NCBI RefSeq assembly: GCF_040931995.1
Contig: NZ_CP162412.1
Location: forward strand, 2,395,001 to 2,459,000
DNA length: 64,000 nucleotides
Direction: 5' to 3'
Origin: Pelagovum sp. HNIBRBA483
GTDB taxonomy: Bacteria > Pseudomonadota > Alphaproteobacteria > Rhodobacterales > Rhodobacteraceae
Position numbers and translations under genes: made by a program. The notes under the pieces are model-generated. The model searched no databases, was not told the DNA's origin, and was given only the letters and a program-made list of their open reading frames with translations. Below are positions 63,188-64,000 of this stretch, piece by piece; positions within the stretch are counted from its first letter, which is position 1; each line of letters begins with the position of its first letter.

Positions 63188-64000
63188 ATGAACGACCACA
63201 CCGACAGCCCCGCTCCGCGCGTCACGATGAAAGACATCGCCCTCAAGGCAGGCGTGTCACAATCCACCGTGTCCTTTGTCCTCAACGGGCAGGAGAACAT
63301 GCGCATCAGCGAAGAAACCCGCAAACGGGTGACAGACGCCGTGGCCGAGCTGGGCTACCGCCCACGCGGTGCGGGTCGCCCACCGAACGATACCGGCGTA
63401 CGGGTGATCGGCCTGATGTTCGACGAGATCGCCACCAGCCCCTTCGCCGCGATCTCCATCGAGGGCGTTCAGGAAGCCGCTTGGAAGGAAAACGTCATCG
63501 TCGAGGTCGTCATGACCGGCGGCAACAAGGATTACGAGGCATCTGTCCTGCGCAAATGGGCAGCAGACCGTGTCGAAGGCGTCGTCTACGGCTCGATACT
63601 CACCCGCGAAGTCACACCCTCCGACATCCTCGCCAAGCACCGTGCCGTCCTGCTCAATTGCTACGATGCGCGCGGGCTTTTCCCCTCCGTGGTGCCCGCC
63701 GAACGCCGCGGCGGTCAATCTGCAACCCAGATGTTGATCGAGACAGGCCACCGCAAAATCGCTTTCATCACCGGCGAGAACTGGATGGAAGCCTCCGATC
63801 AGCGTCTCGAAGGCTACGAACGCGCCTTGCGAAACGCCAAGATTCCGATTGATCCGAACCTGATAGTCGAAGGCAACTTCCTCCCCAGTGGCGGACGCAC
63901 CGCAACCCTGCGCCTCCTTGATGGCCCCGTGCGCCCTGATGCGATCTTCTGCGCAAACGATCTGATGGCCGTGGGTTGCTACGAGGCCCTCAAAGAACGC
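63188..64000 (+). CDS. LacI family transcriptional regulator (3' end outside window)
   Basis: An open frame of 271 codons runs to the window end without a stop. It begins with a LacI helix-turn-helix (TMKDIALKAGVSQSTVSFVL, ISEETRKRVTDAVAELGYRP) and continues into the periplasmic-binding-like domain (VIGLMFDEIATSPFAAISIE, FITGENWMEASDQRLEGYER, RPDAIFCANDLMAVG). The expected length is about 340-350 residues, so about 70-80 residues are missing because of the window edge. It probably represses the divergent sugar ABC operon and releases it on binding the imported sugar. Confidence 0.93.
   Translation, partial: MNDHTDSPAPRVTMKDIALKAGVSQSTVSFVLNGQENMRISEETRKRVTDAVAELGYRPRGAGRPPNDTGVRVIGLMFDEIATSPFAAISIEGVQEAAWKENVIVEVVMTGGNKDYEASVLRKWAADRVEGVVYGSILTREVTPSDILAKHRAVLLNCYDARGLFPSVVPAERRGGQSATQMLIETGHRKIAFITGENWMEASDQRLEGYERALRNAKIPIDPNLIVEGNFLPSGGRTATLRLLDGPVRPDAIFCANDLMAVGCYEALKER

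Overview
The window reads as chromosomal DNA of an alphaproteobacterium, most likely a Rhodobacterales (Roseobacter-type) species. This is inferred from the high-GC coding style, the DUF1127 protein, the kpsT/kpsE-like/kdsA set, the fused pntA and the DUF3489-DUF2924-recombinase cassette. No 16S gene is present, so the placement is an inference.

Layout. 1-5.1 kb: the elongasome operon mreB(partial)-mreC-mreD-mrdA-rodA, then a GhrA-like reductase. 6.1-8.9 kb: SseB-like and uracil-DNA-glycosylase-like genes (minus), then nhaA. 9.0-12.1 kb: capsule export kpsT and a kpsE-like gene, then kdsA. 12.2-15.0 kb: tRNA-Gln and a three-gene mobile cassette (DUF3489, DUF2924, large serine recombinase) with a perfect 19-bp inverted repeat inside DUF2924, followed by an IS5-type remnant and a 5'-truncated nnrU. 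15.6-30.6 kb: a nitrate respiration island. It holds a Crp/Fnr regulator and two FNR/NNR-type boxes. The likely operon is narK1-narK2-narGHJI-parvulin-hemerythrin-carbonic anhydrase (frameshifted)-moeA-DUF2478. A carboxymuconolactone-decarboxylase-family gene beside the regulator carries an in-frame stop.

31-37 kb: an amidase, repeat-rich non-coding DNA, a DUF1127 protein, an xdhC gene broken by one amber codon, and a BLUF blue-light sensor whose start overlaps the stop of pckA. 37-54 kb, all on the minus strand: pntB, pntA, an IlvD/Edd dehydratase, an aldehyde dehydrogenase, an IolD-like ThDP enzyme, a TctABC tripartite carboxylate transporter, a molybdenum hydroxylase whose large subunit is split over two overlapping frames, a Zn alcohol dehydrogenase and an IclR regulator. 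This looks like one catabolic unit for an unknown carboxylic acid or (cyclic) polyol, with transhydrogenase and PEP carboxykinase downstream. It is the best candidate here for an undescribed pathway.

55-58.6 kb: an AraC regulator, a short-chain dehydrogenase, two paralogous small membrane proteins and a secreted cupin. Matching 20-bp-period direct repeats sit upstream of the dehydrogenase and of the cupin, suggesting one AraC regulon. 58.7-64 kb: a clan GH-A-type glycoside hydrolase, a sugar ABC binding protein with two permeases, and a divergent LacI regulator cut off by the window end, with an operator-like palindrome between them.

A recurring theme between 15 and 35 kb is gene decay: a truncated nnrU, a nonsense codon in the CMD gene, a frameshift in carbonic anhydrase and a nonsense codon in xdhC. 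Each could instead be a base-calling error.
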